Shown here one piece after another: positions 8,661 through 15,635 of a stretch of DNA of 64,000 nucleotides. The notes below the pieces were generated by a model. That model made no database searches, had not been told where the DNA came from, and worked only from the letters and a program-made list of their open reading frames with translations. The stretch is from Amycolatopsis solani. Lineage in GTDB: Bacteria > Actinomycetota > Actinomycetes > Mycobacteriales > Pseudonocardiaceae. Position numbers and translations under genes: made by a program. The number at the start of each line of letters is the position of its first letter. Positions within the stretch are counted from its first letter, which is position 1. The stretch covers positions 868,001 to 932,000 of the forward strand of contig NZ_JAWQJT010000003.1 in assembly GCF_033441515.1 (NCBI RefSeq), given 5' to 3'.

Positions 8661-8836
8661 CAGCCAAGCGACCCGCCAGCCGGGCGGGCCGCCAGCCGGG
8701 CGACCCGCCAGCCGAGCGGGCCGCCAGCCGGGCGACCCACCAGCCGGACGACCCACCAGCCGGACGACCCGCCAGCCGGACGACCCGCCAGCCGAGCGGG
8801 CCGCCAGCCGAGCGGGCCGCCAGCCGAGCGGGCCGG
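8661..8836. repeat. 11-unit 16-bp minisatellite
   Basis: Eleven tandem 16-base units of the form CAGCCGRRCGRSCCRC, starting every 16 bases from 8661 to 8821. Variation is confined to a few positions (for example gggcgaccc, gagcgggcc, ggacgaccc). Because 16 is not a multiple of three the reading frame changes each unit, so the long open frames across it are artefacts of GC-rich low-complexity DNA. Confidence 0.85.
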
Positions 8837-8922
8837 TGGGCGAGCGGGCCGGTGGCGAGCGGCCGGGCTCGGGCGAACCGGGCCCAGCCGCTCCCGGTCC
8901 GAGCGCCCCGGCCCGACGTCCT

Positions 8923-8965
8923 GAATGAGTCATTCAGGACCTCCGGTGCCCTGAATGACTCATTC
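8923..8965. repeat. paired 13-bp sites, family A (pair 2)
   Basis: GAATGAGTCATTC at 8923-8935 and GAATGACTCATTC at 8953-8965, again 30 bp start to start and in opposite orientation. Both are flanked by CCT on the left and AGG on the right, extending each into a 19-bp palindrome. Confidence 0.85.
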
Positions 8966-9097
8966 AGGACACTCGGCGGACCGGGCGGCGAGCAAACGGG
9001 CGGCGAACGGCCGGACCGGGCCGAACCGGGTCCGGCCGCCCGAATCCAGGCCAGGTTGGTCCGGCCGCACCAAGCCCAAACCCACCGCCGCACGACA

Positions 9098-9146
9098 TGA
9101 ATGACTCATTCCTGTCGTCGGACGACAGGAATGAGTCATTCACTAC
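9098..9146. repeat. paired 13-bp sites, family A (pair 3), hairpin form
   Basis: Sites at 9099-9111 and 9129-9141 are joined by a self-complementary spacer, giving a 22-bp inverted repeat about a single central base. All 49 bases are identical to 49296-49344, 40 kb away. It lies 43 bp upstream of the 9189 gene, so it could affect its promoter. Together with the items at 8584-8965 it fills the 719-bp gap between divergent genes; no gene was found there. Confidence 0.88.
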
Positions 9147-9188
9147 GTGCGGACCGGGCCCCGAAGCCACGCCGGTAAACTCGGCCCG

Positions 9189-9854
9189 GTGTCCGGCCGC
9201 ACCAAGCTGATCTGCGCGCTCGCCGTGCTCGCCGTCTTCGCGGGGGCCGCGGTGCTGCTGCCGATCCCCGGGCCGGCCGAGCTGCGGGCCTGGGCGGCCA
9301 CCACCGGCGCCGCCACGCCGCTCGTGCTGCTCGTGGCCTACTCGCTGCTCACCGTGGCGCCGATCCCGCGGACCGTGTTCAACCTCGCCGCCGGGCTGCT
9401 CGTGGGCACCGCGGCCGGGATCGCGATCGGGCTGGTCGCCACCACCATCGCGGCCGCGCTGTCGTTCGGGCTGGCGCGGCTGCTCGGCCGTGACCTCGTC
9501 ACCCGCCACCTGCACCGATCCGCCGTGCGAACCGTCAACGACCGGCTCTCCGACGGCGGTGTCCTCGCCATCACCTCGCTGCGGCTGATCCCGGTCGTCC
9601 CGTTCGCGCCGTTCAGCTACCTCTGCGGTGTGTCGTCCGTGCGGCCGCTGCCCTACCTGGCCGGTACGCTGCTGGGGAGCGTGCCCGGCACCGTCGCCGT
9701 GGTCGTCCTCGGCGACGCCCTGACCGGCGGCACGCCGCCGGCGCTACTCGTCTGTTACGGCGTGTTCGCGCTGGCCGGGGCGATCGGCCTCATCCGGGTC
9801 TTCCGGAAACGGGCCCCGGTGCCCGAACCCGAGCCCGCCGGACCGGCTGGCTGA
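9189..9854 (+). CDS. TVP38/TMEM64 (VTT-domain) membrane protein
   Basis: A 221-residue inner-membrane protein of the TVP38/DedA superfamily. Hydrophobic segments are visible at the N-terminus (LICALAVLAVFAGAAVLL), after TGAATPLVLLVAYSLL, around LLVGTAAGIAIGLVATTIAAAL, and twice near the C-terminus. The family signature region is present as APIPRTVFNLAAGLLVG and SLRLIPVVPFAPFSYLCG. The GTG at 9189 gives an N-terminus typical for the family; a frame opening at 9147 would run into the repeat. Related proteins act in lipid scrambling or membrane homeostasis, but the role here is unknown. Confidence 0.85.
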   Translation: MSGRTKLICALAVLAVFAGAAVLLPIPGPAELRAWAATTGAATPLVLLVAYSLLTVAPIPRTVFNLAAGLLVGTAAGIAIGLVATTIAAALSFGLARLLGRDLVTRHLHRSAVRTVNDRLSDGGVLAITSLRLIPVVPFAPFSYLCGVSSVRPLPYLAGTLLGSVPGTVAVVVLGDALTGGTPPALLVCYGVFALAGAIGLIRVFRKRAPVPEPEPAGPAG

Positions 9855-9944
9855 CGCGAAGAGCACCGGGCCGACCGCTACACTCGATCGGGTGCGCGAA
9901 GCGGAAACGCGCTGAGCAGGGTCACCACCACCGGGAATTTCGTC

Positions 9945-9949
9945 AGGAG
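9945..9949 (+). promoter_or_regulatory. ribosome binding site placing the kinase start at ATC
   Basis: AGGAG at 9945-9949 is followed 8 nt later by ATC at 9958. No ATG, GTG or TTG occurs in frame between the upstream stop at 9913 and the ATG at 10021, so this site decides the unusual start. Confidence 0.6.
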
Positions 9950-9957
9950 CAGTCGCC

Positions 9958-11622
9958 ATCGACACCGGTCAGCTGATCGCGGGGCACTACCGCCTCGTCG
10001 AGCACATTGGTAGCGGTGCCATGGGTGTCGTGTGGCGCGCCACCGACGTGCGCCTCGAGCGCACCGTCGCGATCAAGCAGATCCTCCCCCAGCCGGGCGT
10101 CTCCGAGACCGAGCGCGACAACATGCGCCAGCGCGCGATGCGCGAGGCCAAGAACGCCGCCCGGTTCCAGCACCCGAACGCGATCGTGGTGTTCGACATC
10201 GCCGAGCACAACGGCGACCCGTGCCTGGTGATGGAGTACCTCAACGGGCCCAGCCTCTCCACGATCCTGGCCGAGGAGGGCACGCTGCCGCTCGGCCGCA
10301 TCGCCCGGATCGGCGAGCAGGTCGCGTCCGCGCTGGTCGCCGCGCACCGCGCCGGGATCGTGCACCGCGACGTCAAGCCCGGCAACATCCTGATCGACGA
10401 GACCGGCACCGCGAAGATCACCGACTTCGGCATCTCGCGCGCGGCCGGCGACATGACGCTCACCGCGACCGGCCTGATCGGCGGCACGCCCGCCTACCTG
10501 GCGCCCGAGCTGGCGCGCGGCGCCGACCCGGTCCCCAGCTCCGACGTCTTCGCCCTCGGCGCGACCCTCTACCAGGCGATCGAGGGCACCACGCCGTACG
10601 GCAACACCACCAACCAGCTCGCGCTGCTCTACGCGGCCGCGAACGGCCAGATCAACCCGCCGGTCCAGGCGGGCGCGGCCACCGCGCTGCTGATGAGCCT
10701 GCTGCGCAGCGAGCCGGGCGAACGGCCGTCGATGGCCGAGGCCCGCGAGCGGCTGGCCGCGCTGGCCCGGACCGAGCCCGGCGGCATGAGCGCGTCGCCG
10801 CCGCTGCTGTCGGGTGGCGGGGGCCGCAAGCCCGCCGCGCCCGCCGAGAGCGGCGACCGCCCGCCGTGGCAGCGGACCGACCAGCCCGCGCCGTCGTCGC
10901 CGCCGGTCGGCACGCCGATGCCCGCGGGCAAGGCGCCGTCGAGCCCGCCGCGCCCGACCGCGGCGTTCATGCCGATGCGGTCGCCGGCCGCGCCGCCGAA
11001 CACCCCGCCCAGACCGATGCCCGCGGCCGCGCCGACGGCCAGGGCACCGCAGTACTCGTCGAGCCCCGCGAAACCGGACAACAAGCGCAAGTACGCCCTG
11101 TTCGCCGGGGCGGGCGCCGCGGTCGTCGTGGCCGCGGTGGTCCTGTTCCTCGTGCTGAACTCCGGCAGTGGCGGCTCCGGCGGCGACCAGACCGCCCAGT
11201 CGCCCGGCGCGCAGCCGACCACCGGCCAGAGCACGCAGAAGAGCGGCCAGAGCAGCGCGTCGAACGCGCCGGCCGGCCTCGGCAAGACCGTGCCCGAAGG
11301 CAAGATCACCGACTTCACGGGCGCCGGCAAGGCGCTCACCGGTTTCTACGACAACCCCGCGGGCGGCTGGTCGAAGCTGACCCCGGCCGCGCAGCAGGTC
11401 TACGGCAGCGAGCAGGCGTTCGCCGACTACTGGGCGAACAACAAGGTGAACACCTACGCGAGCGCCCGCGCCGACAGCGGCGGCTCGAACTCCGACGGTT
11501 CGATCACGATGAACCTGACGGTCAACGGCACGCGCAACGGCTACCGCATCGTCATGAGCGGCGGCCAGCTGCTGATCGACGCCGACACCCGCCTGGGCCC
11601 GCAGAGCTCCTCCGGCTACTGA
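9958..11622 (+). CDS. membrane serine/threonine protein kinase
   Basis: A PknB-type receptor kinase of about 554 residues. The kinase domain covers roughly residues 10-265: glycine-rich loop HIGSGAMGVVWRA, lysine in VAIKQI, catalytic loop HRDVKPGNIL, DFG in ITDFGISR, and APE-equivalent YLAPELARG. A Pro/Ala-rich linker follows, then one membrane helix (YALFAGAGAAVVVAAVVLFLVL, about residues 379-400) and an extracellular domain of about 150 residues without PASTA repeats. The first ATG (10021) would remove half the glycine loop, so translation very probably begins upstream, best at ATC 9958 behind AGGAG. The extracellular ligand is unknown. Confidence 0.9.
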   Translation: MDTGQLIAGHYRLVEHIGSGAMGVVWRATDVRLERTVAIKQILPQPGVSETERDNMRQRAMREAKNAARFQHPNAIVVFDIAEHNGDPCLVMEYLNGPSLSTILAEEGTLPLGRIARIGEQVASALVAAHRAGIVHRDVKPGNILIDETGTAKITDFGISRAAGDMTLTATGLIGGTPAYLAPELARGADPVPSSDVFALGATLYQAIEGTTPYGNTTNQLALLYAAANGQINPPVQAGAATALLMSLLRSEPGERPSMAEARERLAALARTEPGGMSASPPLLSGGGGRKPAAPAESGDRPPWQRTDQPAPSSPPVGTPMPAGKAPSSPPRPTAAFMPMRSPAAPPNTPPRPMPAAAPTARAPQYSSSPAKPDNKRKYALFAGAGAAVVVAAVVLFLVLNSGSGGSGGDQTAQSPGAQPTTGQSTQKSGQSSASNAPAGLGKTVPEGKITDFTGAGKALTGFYDNPAGGWSKLTPAAQQVYGSEQAFADYWANNKVNTYASARADSGGSNSDGSITMNLTVNGTRNGYRIVMSGGQLLIDADTRLGPQSSSGY

Positions 11623-11675
11623 GACTTAACGCGCCGCTGGTGGGCTGACGGGCGCCGATGGCTTACCGTGGTGGT

Positions 11676-11981
11676 ATGGCCGAGAACGGAGCTTCGCTGC
11701 CGGGCCAGAATCCTCGCTTCCACGAGGACCTGGTCGGCCTGGACCCCTACGACCCCGAGGCGCGCGCGTTCGCCGAGCACCTCGACCGGATGGAACGCTC
11801 CGGTCCCAACTTCACCATCGAGGCGGCGCTGGACGGCGTGGCCGACTTCGCGGACTCCAGCAACCGCCTCGGCGGGCTGCGGTACTGGGTGTCGGCCCTG
11901 ATCGTGGTGCTCATCGTGCTCGGCGTGATCGTGACCGCATGGGACATCGTGGTGCACGCCCTCGCGTGGCTCGCGGCGTAA
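11676..11981 (+). CDS. small single-span membrane protein
   Basis: About 101 residues from the ATG at 11676 (an alternative ATG lies at 11658). The first 70 residues are polar and acidic (FHEDLVGLDPYDPEARAFAEHLDRME). One C-terminal helix (YWVSALIVVLIVLGVIVTAW) would anchor it in the membrane with only a few residues beyond. TACCGT sits just upstream like a -10 element, so the message may be leaderless. It ends immediately before msrB, suggesting co-transcription. I do not recognise the family. Confidence 0.7.
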   Translation: MAENGASLPGQNPRFHEDLVGLDPYDPEARAFAEHLDRMERSGPNFTIEAALDGVADFADSSNRLGGLRYWVSALIVVLIVLGVIVTAWDIVVHALAWLAA

Positions 11982-12000
11982 CGTGGATCGGGTGAAAGGT

Positions 12001-12423
12001 ATGAAACCCGTTGTCGGCGCGACCCCTCGCGTCGTGAAGTCCGAGCAGGAATGGCGGCAGCAGCTCAACCCCGAGGAGTACGCCGTCCTCCGCCAGGCGG
12101 GGACCGAACGGCCGTTCACCGGCGAGTACACCGACACGAAGACGACCGGCGTGTACGAGTGCCGCGCGTGCGGTGCCGAGCTGTTCCGCAGCGACACGAA
12201 GTTCGAGAGCCACTGCGGCTGGCCGTCCTTCTTCGACCCGGCGGACTCCGACGCGGTACTGCTGCGTGAAGACCGCGCCATGGGCATGAAGCGGATCGAG
12301 GTGCTCTGCGGCTCCTGCCACAGCCACCTCGGGCACGTCTTCGAGGGCGAGGGCTACCCGACCCCGACCGACCAGCGCTACTGCATCAACTCGATTTCGC
12401 TGAAGCTGGTCCCCGAGGCGTAA
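12001..12423 (+). CDS. msrB: peptide-methionine (R)-S-oxide reductase
   Basis: A 140-residue MsrB that reduces methionine-R-sulfoxide in proteins using thioredoxin. Two zinc-binding CxxC pairs are present (YECRACGAELF and VLCGSCHSHLGHVF), as are the substrate motif SHCGWPSFFDP and the catalytic cysteine in QRYCINSISL. The ATG at 12001 gives the usual N-terminus MKPVVGATPRVVKSE; in-frame GTG codons at 11983 and 11992 are alternatives, since the sequence directly before 12001 leaves little room for a ribosome site. In M. tuberculosis msrB also lies near hemQ, as here. Confidence 0.95.
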   Translation: MKPVVGATPRVVKSEQEWRQQLNPEEYAVLRQAGTERPFTGEYTDTKTTGVYECRACGAELFRSDTKFESHCGWPSFFDPADSDAVLLREDRAMGMKRIEVLCGSCHSHLGHVFEGEGYPTPTDQRYCINSISLKLVPEA

Positions 12424-12511
12424 AGCCGCTGTCCTAAATCCTCCTTAAGCGAGCAACCCACCGCCCTTCCTCGGACGTAGTCTCCGCACACGGACGAGGG
12501 AGGGCGGACTC

Positions 12512-13420
12512 ATGACCGACACCTGGGGTATTCCCGGACCGGTGTTCGCAGGCCTGTACCTGGCCCTGCTGCTCCTCACGGCGCTGGTCGCCGTGGTGCG
12601 CACGGTGCTGCTGGCGCGGGGGCACGCCGGCGGGGCGCCGGAGCGGCCGGAAGAACTCGCACTGCTGACCGGCGGGCGGCTGCGCGCCGGCGAACTCGTC
12701 GTCGCGCGCTTGCTGGAGCAGCAGGTCATCCGGCTCGACGGCACCGGCCGGGTCTCGCGCGTCAAGGGCTCGGCGTCCGACGCGCTGGGCCGCGCGGCGC
12801 TGCTGAAGGTCGGCAAGCACGGCTCCTCGATCGACCGGGTGCGCGCGACCGTCGCCGAGCACGCGGCGATGGCGGAGCTGGAAACCGGGCTGGTCGGCCG
12901 GGGCCTGCTCGCCGACCCGCGGAAGGTGCGCGCGACCCGGGTGGCCACCGCGGTGGCGTACTGGGCGCTGGTGGTCTTCGGCGTGGTCCGGCTGATCGCC
13001 GGGGCGAGCACCGGGCACCCGGTGGGCTACCTGCTCGGCCTGCTCGCGCTGGGCGTCGTCCTGGCGATCGTCACGACGGTCAAGGCCCGGAACGTGCCGC
13101 CGGTCAAGGCCACCACGGCCGGCCGGGCGGCCGCGGAAGAAGCGCGCCGAGCCGGGACGCTCACCGCGGGACCGGCCGGCGCGGTCGCCGCGGGCGGGTT
13201 CGGCGACCACCCCGACAAGGACGTCCGGCTGGCCGTCAGCCGCGCCACGCAGCAGTCGACGGCCCGCGCCTACCGCCGTCCGCGCACCCGGTGGGCGAGC
13301 GCCGGGGGCGGCGCGGCCGTCGGGTACTACGGCGGCAGCTCGTGCGGCGGCGGGGGTGGCAGCTCCTGCGGTGGTGGCGGGGGCGGTTGCGGTGGTGGTG
13401 GCGGGGGCTGCGGCGGTTGA
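12512..13420 (+). CDS. TIGR04222-type membrane protein with Cys-Gly tail (1)
   Basis: A 302-residue protein of the family I recognise as TIGR04222. A first hydrophobic segment near the N-terminus (FAGLYLALLLLTALVAVVRTVLL) is followed by a cytosolic domain of about 110 residues (ELALLTGGRLRAGELVVARL onward), then paired helices around residues 148-190 (YWALVVFGVVRLIAG, YLLGLLALGVVLAIVTTV). The last 25 residues are almost only glycine with four cysteines at 7-8 residue spacing. GAGGGAGGGCGG lies just before the ATG. It is first of an apparent four-gene operon with a paralogue, a DUF692 enzyme and a small partner. The tail looks like a substrate for modification; this is inference. Confidence 0.8.
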   Translation: MTDTWGIPGPVFAGLYLALLLLTALVAVVRTVLLARGHAGGAPERPEELALLTGGRLRAGELVVARLLEQQVIRLDGTGRVSRVKGSASDALGRAALLKVGKHGSSIDRVRATVAEHAAMAELETGLVGRGLLADPRKVRATRVATAVAYWALVVFGVVRLIAGASTGHPVGYLLGLLALGVVLAIVTTVKARNVPPVKATTAGRAAAEEARRAGTLTAGPAGAVAAGGFGDHPDKDVRLAVSRATQQSTARAYRRPRTRWASAGGGAAVGYYGGSSCGGGGGSSCGGGGGGCGGGGGGCGG

Positions 13421-13486
13421 AACGCCGACGCGAGCCCGCGCGTCTCACAGCTACGGTAACCGCGACTCACTGAGGGGAGACGGGCG

Positions 13487-14398
13487 ATGGACGACCCGTG
13501 GGGCATTTCCGGACCGGATTTCGTGGTCCTCTACATCGCGCTGCTGGGCGCGGTCCTGCTGATCAGGCGCGTGGTGTCCGGCGTCGCGAGCAGGCGCGCG
13601 CAGCGCGTGGACGACGGGCGGCCCGTCGCGCCGCCGACCGTCTACCAGCTGGCGTTCCTGGCCGGCGGCCCCGACCGGGCCGTCGACGCGGCGATCGCGG
13701 CGCTGGTGGACCGCGGGCAGCTGCGCGTCAACAGCTACAAGCAGGTCAGCCAGGCCGGGGCCCGGCCGTCGGAGCCGCTGGAGCAGGCGGTCTACGACGT
13801 GGCGCAGCTGAAGACGACGGCGGCGATCCGGGCGCGGGTCCGCGGCTCCGCGGTCATGCGGGCGCTGGAGACCGGCCTCGACCAGCAGGGCTTGCTGGCC
13901 TCGGCCGCGGCGGAGCGGCAGGCGCGGACGTTCGGGCTGTTCCTGCAGCTCGCCGTGCTGGCGCTCGGCCTGGTGCGGCTGGTCAACGGCCTCTCGCTCG
14001 GCCGCCCGGTCGGGGTGCTGGTGTTCCTGGTCCTCCTGGCGGCGGTGCTGGCGATCGTGGCCGCGGTCCGCCGGTCGAAGACGGGCGCCCGGCGGCCGTC
14101 GGCGGCGGGGCACCGGGTGCTCGGCCAGGCGCGCGCGGCGGCGTCCGGGCCGGTGCCGGCGGGCATGCTGGCGGGCGGCGCGCTGCTCGGCGGCGCCGCG
14201 GCGGCGGTCGCGCTGGGCGGCTGGGCGATGTACCCGGACGAGGAACTCAGCGCGGCGCTGACCCCGCCCATGGGTTCCGGTGGCGGCGGCTCTTCGGGCT
14301 CGTCGTGCAGCAGCGGCTCGTCCTGCTCGAGCTCGTCGTCGTGCAGCAGCGGGTCCTCGTGCGGTTCGTCGTGCGGCGGAGGGGGCTGCGGTGGGTGA
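13487..14398 (+). CDS. TIGR04222-type membrane protein with Cys-Ser tail (2)
   Basis: A 303-residue paralogue of the preceding gene with the same plan: N-terminal helix (FVVLYIALLGAVLLIRRVV), an intracellular domain beginning VYQLAFLAGGPDRAVDAAIAAL, and two central helices (LFLQLAVLALGLVRLV and GVLVFLVLLAAVLAIVAAV). A further hydrophobic stretch is GGALLGGAAAAVALGGWAMY. The tail from about residue 265 is Ser/Gly-rich with six cysteines, mostly at six-residue intervals (units like CSSGSS), ending GGGGCGG. GAGGGGAG precedes the ATG by 8 nt. Its stop overlaps the GTG of the DUF692 gene by 8 nt, implying coupled synthesis. Confidence 0.8.
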   Translation: MDDPWGISGPDFVVLYIALLGAVLLIRRVVSGVASRRAQRVDDGRPVAPPTVYQLAFLAGGPDRAVDAAIAALVDRGQLRVNSYKQVSQAGARPSEPLEQAVYDVAQLKTTAAIRARVRGSAVMRALETGLDQQGLLASAAAERQARTFGLFLQLAVLALGLVRLVNGLSLGRPVGVLVFLVLLAAVLAIVAAVRRSKTGARRPSAAGHRVLGQARAAASGPVPAGMLAGGALLGGAAAAVALGGWAMYPDEELSAALTPPMGSGGGGSSGSSCSSGSSCSSSSSCSSGSSCGSSCGGGGCGG

Positions 14399-15191
14399 GC
14401 TCGGCATCGGGATCGGCTGGCGGCACGAACTGGACCTGTCCATCGCCCGGCTCCCGGGCGTCGACTGGGTGGAGGTCGTCGCGGAGAACCTGCACGCCGA
14501 CCACCTCCCGGAGACACTGGTGGCGCTGCGGCGGCGGGGCCTGCCGGTGCTGCCGCACGCCGTCTCGCTGTCGCTGGGCGGGGCCGAGCCCCTCGACACC
14601 GGCCGCGTCCAGCACCTGGCGGAGATCGCGCGAGCGGTGGACGCGCCGCTGGTCAGCGACCACGTGTGCTTCGTGCGCGCGGGCGGGCTCGACTCGGGGC
14701 ACCTGATGCCGCTCCCCCGCACCCGAGAGGCGCTCGACGTCCTGGTGGCGAACGTCCGGCTGGCCCAGTCCATTGTGGACGTGCCGTTCGCGCTGGAGAA
14801 CATCGCCGCGGTGCTGGACTGGCCGGACAACGAGCTGACGGAGGAGCAGTTCCTCACCGAGCTGACCGACCGGACCGGCTGCCGGCTGATCATCGACGTC
14901 GCGAACCTGTACGCCAACGCCCGCAACATCGGCACGGACCCGGTGGCCTTCCTGGACGGGATCCCGTGGGAGCGCCTGGCGTACGTCCACATGGCGGGCG
15001 GGGTGGAGCGCGACGGCGTCTACCACGACACGCACGCGCACCCGGTGCTGCCGGAGGTGCTCTCGCTGTTGACGGAACTGCGGAAGCGGACGGACCCGCC
15101 GGGCGTGCTGCTGGAGCGCGACGACGACTACCCGAGCGACGAGGAGCTGGCGTCCGAGCTGGCGTCGTTGCGGGCGGCGGTGACGGTGTGA
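14391..15191 (+). CDS. DUF692 / MNIO-family iron oxidase
   Basis: A 266-residue TIM-barrel protein of the DUF692 family, now called multinuclear non-heme iron oxidases, whose studied members (MbnB, TglH, BufB) modify cysteine-containing peptides. Candidate metal ligands are His56, Asp90-His91 (VSDHVCF), Glu136-Asn137 (ALENIAAV), Asp169/Asn172 (IDVANLY), His200 (YVHMAGG), His215 and a late Glu (LLERDDD). The GTG at 14391 lies behind GGAGGGGG and inside the preceding gene. Placement directly after two Cys-tailed membrane proteins suggests those tails are the substrates; no experimental case of this pairing is known to me. Confidence 0.88.
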   Translation: MGELGIGIGWRHELDLSIARLPGVDWVEVVAENLHADHLPETLVALRRRGLPVLPHAVSLSLGGAEPLDTGRVQHLAEIARAVDAPLVSDHVCFVRAGGLDSGHLMPLPRTREALDVLVANVRLAQSIVDVPFALENIAAVLDWPDNELTEEQFLTELTDRTGCRLIIDVANLYANARNIGTDPVAFLDGIPWERLAYVHMAGGVERDGVYHDTHAHPVLPEVLSLLTELRKRTDPPGVLLERDDDYPSDEELASELASLRAAVTV

Positions 15192-15526
15192 GCCGGGAGG
15201 AGCTGGCTGAGCGGCAGGCGGAGTTGCTGCGGGCGTTGCTGGCTTCGGGCCCGGCGCCTTCCGGCTTCGACCCCGCGCGGTTGCGGGTCGAGGCTTCCGT
15301 GCTGCGGCGGAAGCACGGGCGGGTGCTGGCTGTGCAGCGGCCTGAGCTGGCTGAGGCGTTGGGTGAGCGGTACGGGGCGCTGTTCGCGGAGTTCGCGGCC
15401 GGGCGGCCGAAGCTCGCCGTGGAGCGGTCGGGGGCTTACGCGGACGAGTTCGTGACGTGGCTGATCGCGGGTGGGCACCTGCCGAAGCCCCGGCGAGGCT
15501 TGCGGGACCGGCTCCGGCGCCGCTGA
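15188..15526 (+). CDS. small partner protein of the DUF692 enzyme
   Basis: A 112-residue helical, basic-ended protein starting at the GTG that overlaps the DUF692 stop (GTGA). Features are an N-terminal amphipathic helix (REELAERQAELLRALLAS), SGFDPARLRVEASVLRRKHGRVLAVQRPELAEALGERY, FAEFAAGRP, and a basic end. The pattern Lxx-K-x-R-x-V, then RPxLxxALGxxYxxxFxxF, recalls the N-terminal DUF2063 domain of partner proteins encoded beside other DUF692 enzymes, but in a much shortened form. It probably delivers substrate or stabilises the enzyme. I am confident it is a gene, unsure of the homology. Confidence 0.75.
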   Translation: MSREELAERQAELLRALLASGPAPSGFDPARLRVEASVLRRKHGRVLAVQRPELAEALGERYGALFAEFAAGRPKLAVERSGAYADEFVTWLIAGGHLPKPRRGLRDRLRRR

Positions 15527-15635
15527 TCCACAACGCGGCCGGGCTGTGGACAACCTGGCGGAGCGGAGCTTTTCGTCGGGGGGCGCCGGTAGACTGGCAG
15601 CGGGGCCTGCCCCCAGGGACGGGCGGGGCCCTGAG

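Noticed and set aside
8292..9093. Long open frames across the minisatellite on both strands
   Set aside because: A 16-bp unit shifts frame every repeat and gives low-complexity translations in all frames, so the openness is a composition effect.
9099..9141. TGACTCA inside GAATGACTCATTC looks like an AP-1/Gcn4 site
   Set aside because: That is a eukaryotic bZIP site; the match is chance in an unrelated bacterial repeat.
8584..9146. CRISPR-like array (13-bp repeats with 17-bp spacers at 30-bp period)
   Set aside because: Only two or three sites per cluster, sites alternate in orientation, spacers are partly self-complementary and repeated between loci, and no cas gene is present.
10021..11622. 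Kinase starting at the ATG at 10021
   Set aside because: It would begin inside the glycine-rich loop and remove essential N-terminal kinase residues.
15527..15635. DnaA-box-like CTGTGGACAAC near 15545
   Set aside because: A single degenerate match in a convergent gap, with no dnaA, dnaN or cluster of boxes.
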